Below are positions 5,758 to 5,896 of a DNA stretch of 5,896 nucleotides, one piece after another. This DNA is from Elusimicrobiota bacterium. Its GTDB lineage: Bacteria; Elusimicrobiota; Elusimicrobia; JACQJN01. The stretch is taken from NCBI GenBank assembly GCA_016205085.1, contig JACQJN010000249.1:1-5896 (forward strand). The letters run 5' to 3'. A program made the translations under genes and the position numbers. Positions within the stretch are counted from its first letter, which is position 1. Every line of letters starts with the position of its first letter. The notes beneath the pieces were generated by a model, which searched no databases, was not told the DNA's origin, and saw only the letters and a program-made list of their open reading frames with translations.

Positions 5758-5896
5758 AACAGGGCTCAACTTTACTCAATTTCTGGCAAGCAGGGCCTGA
5801 CCGAGGTTTGTCCTTGGCCCCCGAACCCCAACAGGGCAACCCCAGGGTTCCCCATCTTCTACGCCGCCTGGCGGCGGCTTTTCCCCTCCCTACGGG
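5758..5896. other. Region upstream of the carrier operon without a recognisable gene
   Basis: There is no ATG-started reading frame with family resemblance on either strand. One - strand frame is open across the whole stretch into the second carrier gene but reads as Arg/Gly/Pro-rich sequence. Another - strand frame stops at TAG 5859-5861 and could be the last codons of a gene lying beyond the window. The stretch holds the GC-rich hairpin and four runs of four or five G on the - strand (5850-5853, 5840-5843, 5826-5829, 5818-5822). Confidence 0.5.
5863..5882 (+). terminator. GC-rich hairpin followed by TTTT (terminator-like)
   Basis: GCCGCC (5863-5868), a TGGC loop and GGCGGC (5873-5878) form a perfect 6-bp GC stem, followed directly by TTTT (5879-5882) on the + strand. 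This looks like a weak intrinsic terminator for + strand transcription, but no + strand gene is seen just upstream. On the - strand no T-run follows the stem. It could instead be part of a structured element or a gene cut by the window edge. Confidence 0.3.

Noticed and set aside
5389..5800. + strand open frames across the Fe-S carrier genes
   Set aside because: The opposite strand encodes conserved cysteine motifs of the IscA family in both genes; the + strand translations have no domain.
5714..5839. N-terminal extension of the second Fe-S carrier from an upstream ATG at 5839
   Set aside because: The extra 42 residues show no family resemblance and would span the predicted promoter; the internal ATG at 5713 gives the normal length and the same MLTLT opening as the neighbouring copy.
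5889..5896. CCTACGGG at the window end resembling the conserved 16S rRNA motif
   Set aside because: Only eight bases match, and the flanking sequence does not look like 16S rRNA on either strand.

Overview
This window carries two tightly packed gene blocks that converge on each other. The DNA is of middling G+C, with dense gene packing and bacterial-type translation signals. The MotB-type peptidoglycan-binding protein, MotA, FliG-like protein, A-type iron-sulfur carriers and split B12-dependent acyl-CoA mutase all point to a bacterium. Nothing in the sequence fixes the phylum; an uncultured lineage is plausible because every protein departs from textbook versions.

Left block, + strand, about 1-3529: four co-oriented genes joined by 4-bp and 10-bp overlaps and a 1-nt gap. 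In order they encode a FliG-like protein (middle and C-terminal domains, with a Gly/Pro/Glu-rich N-terminal stretch instead of a recognisable FliF-binding domain), a 422-residue soluble coiled-coil protein, a MotA-type stator subunit and a short MotB-type stator subunit with an OmpA domain. This has the parts list of an ion-driven motor (stator, rotor-like partner and a long coil), but it is not a standard flagellar operon. By hand alignment to E. coli FliG from memory, the FliG-like protein has lost all five charged residues classically tied to torque, and the MotA charges that face FliG are changed too. I infer a specialised or non-flagellar motor, or a divergent paralogous stator/rotor set. 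This is the most interesting part of the window.

Right block, - strand, 5713 down to 3516: two tandem 107-residue A-type iron-sulfur carrier proteins (IscA/ErpA/HesB family), followed with a 4-bp GTGA overlap by the large subunit of a coenzyme-B12-dependent acyl-CoA mutase. It would probably be auto-annotated as methylmalonyl-CoA mutase. However, the two substrate-specificity positions read Phe and Gln, which is the isobutyryl-CoA mutase pattern. The B12-binding domain is not fused and not present in the window. A good sigma70-type promoter lies directly upstream of the first carrier gene and would make a nearly leaderless mRNA.

The two blocks overlap tail to tail by 14 bp (3516-3529), so there is no intergenic terminator. 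The last ~180 bases (5714-5896) hold the promoter, a short palindrome, a G-rich stretch on the - strand and a GC-rich hairpin followed by TTTT on the + strand; I see no convincing gene there.
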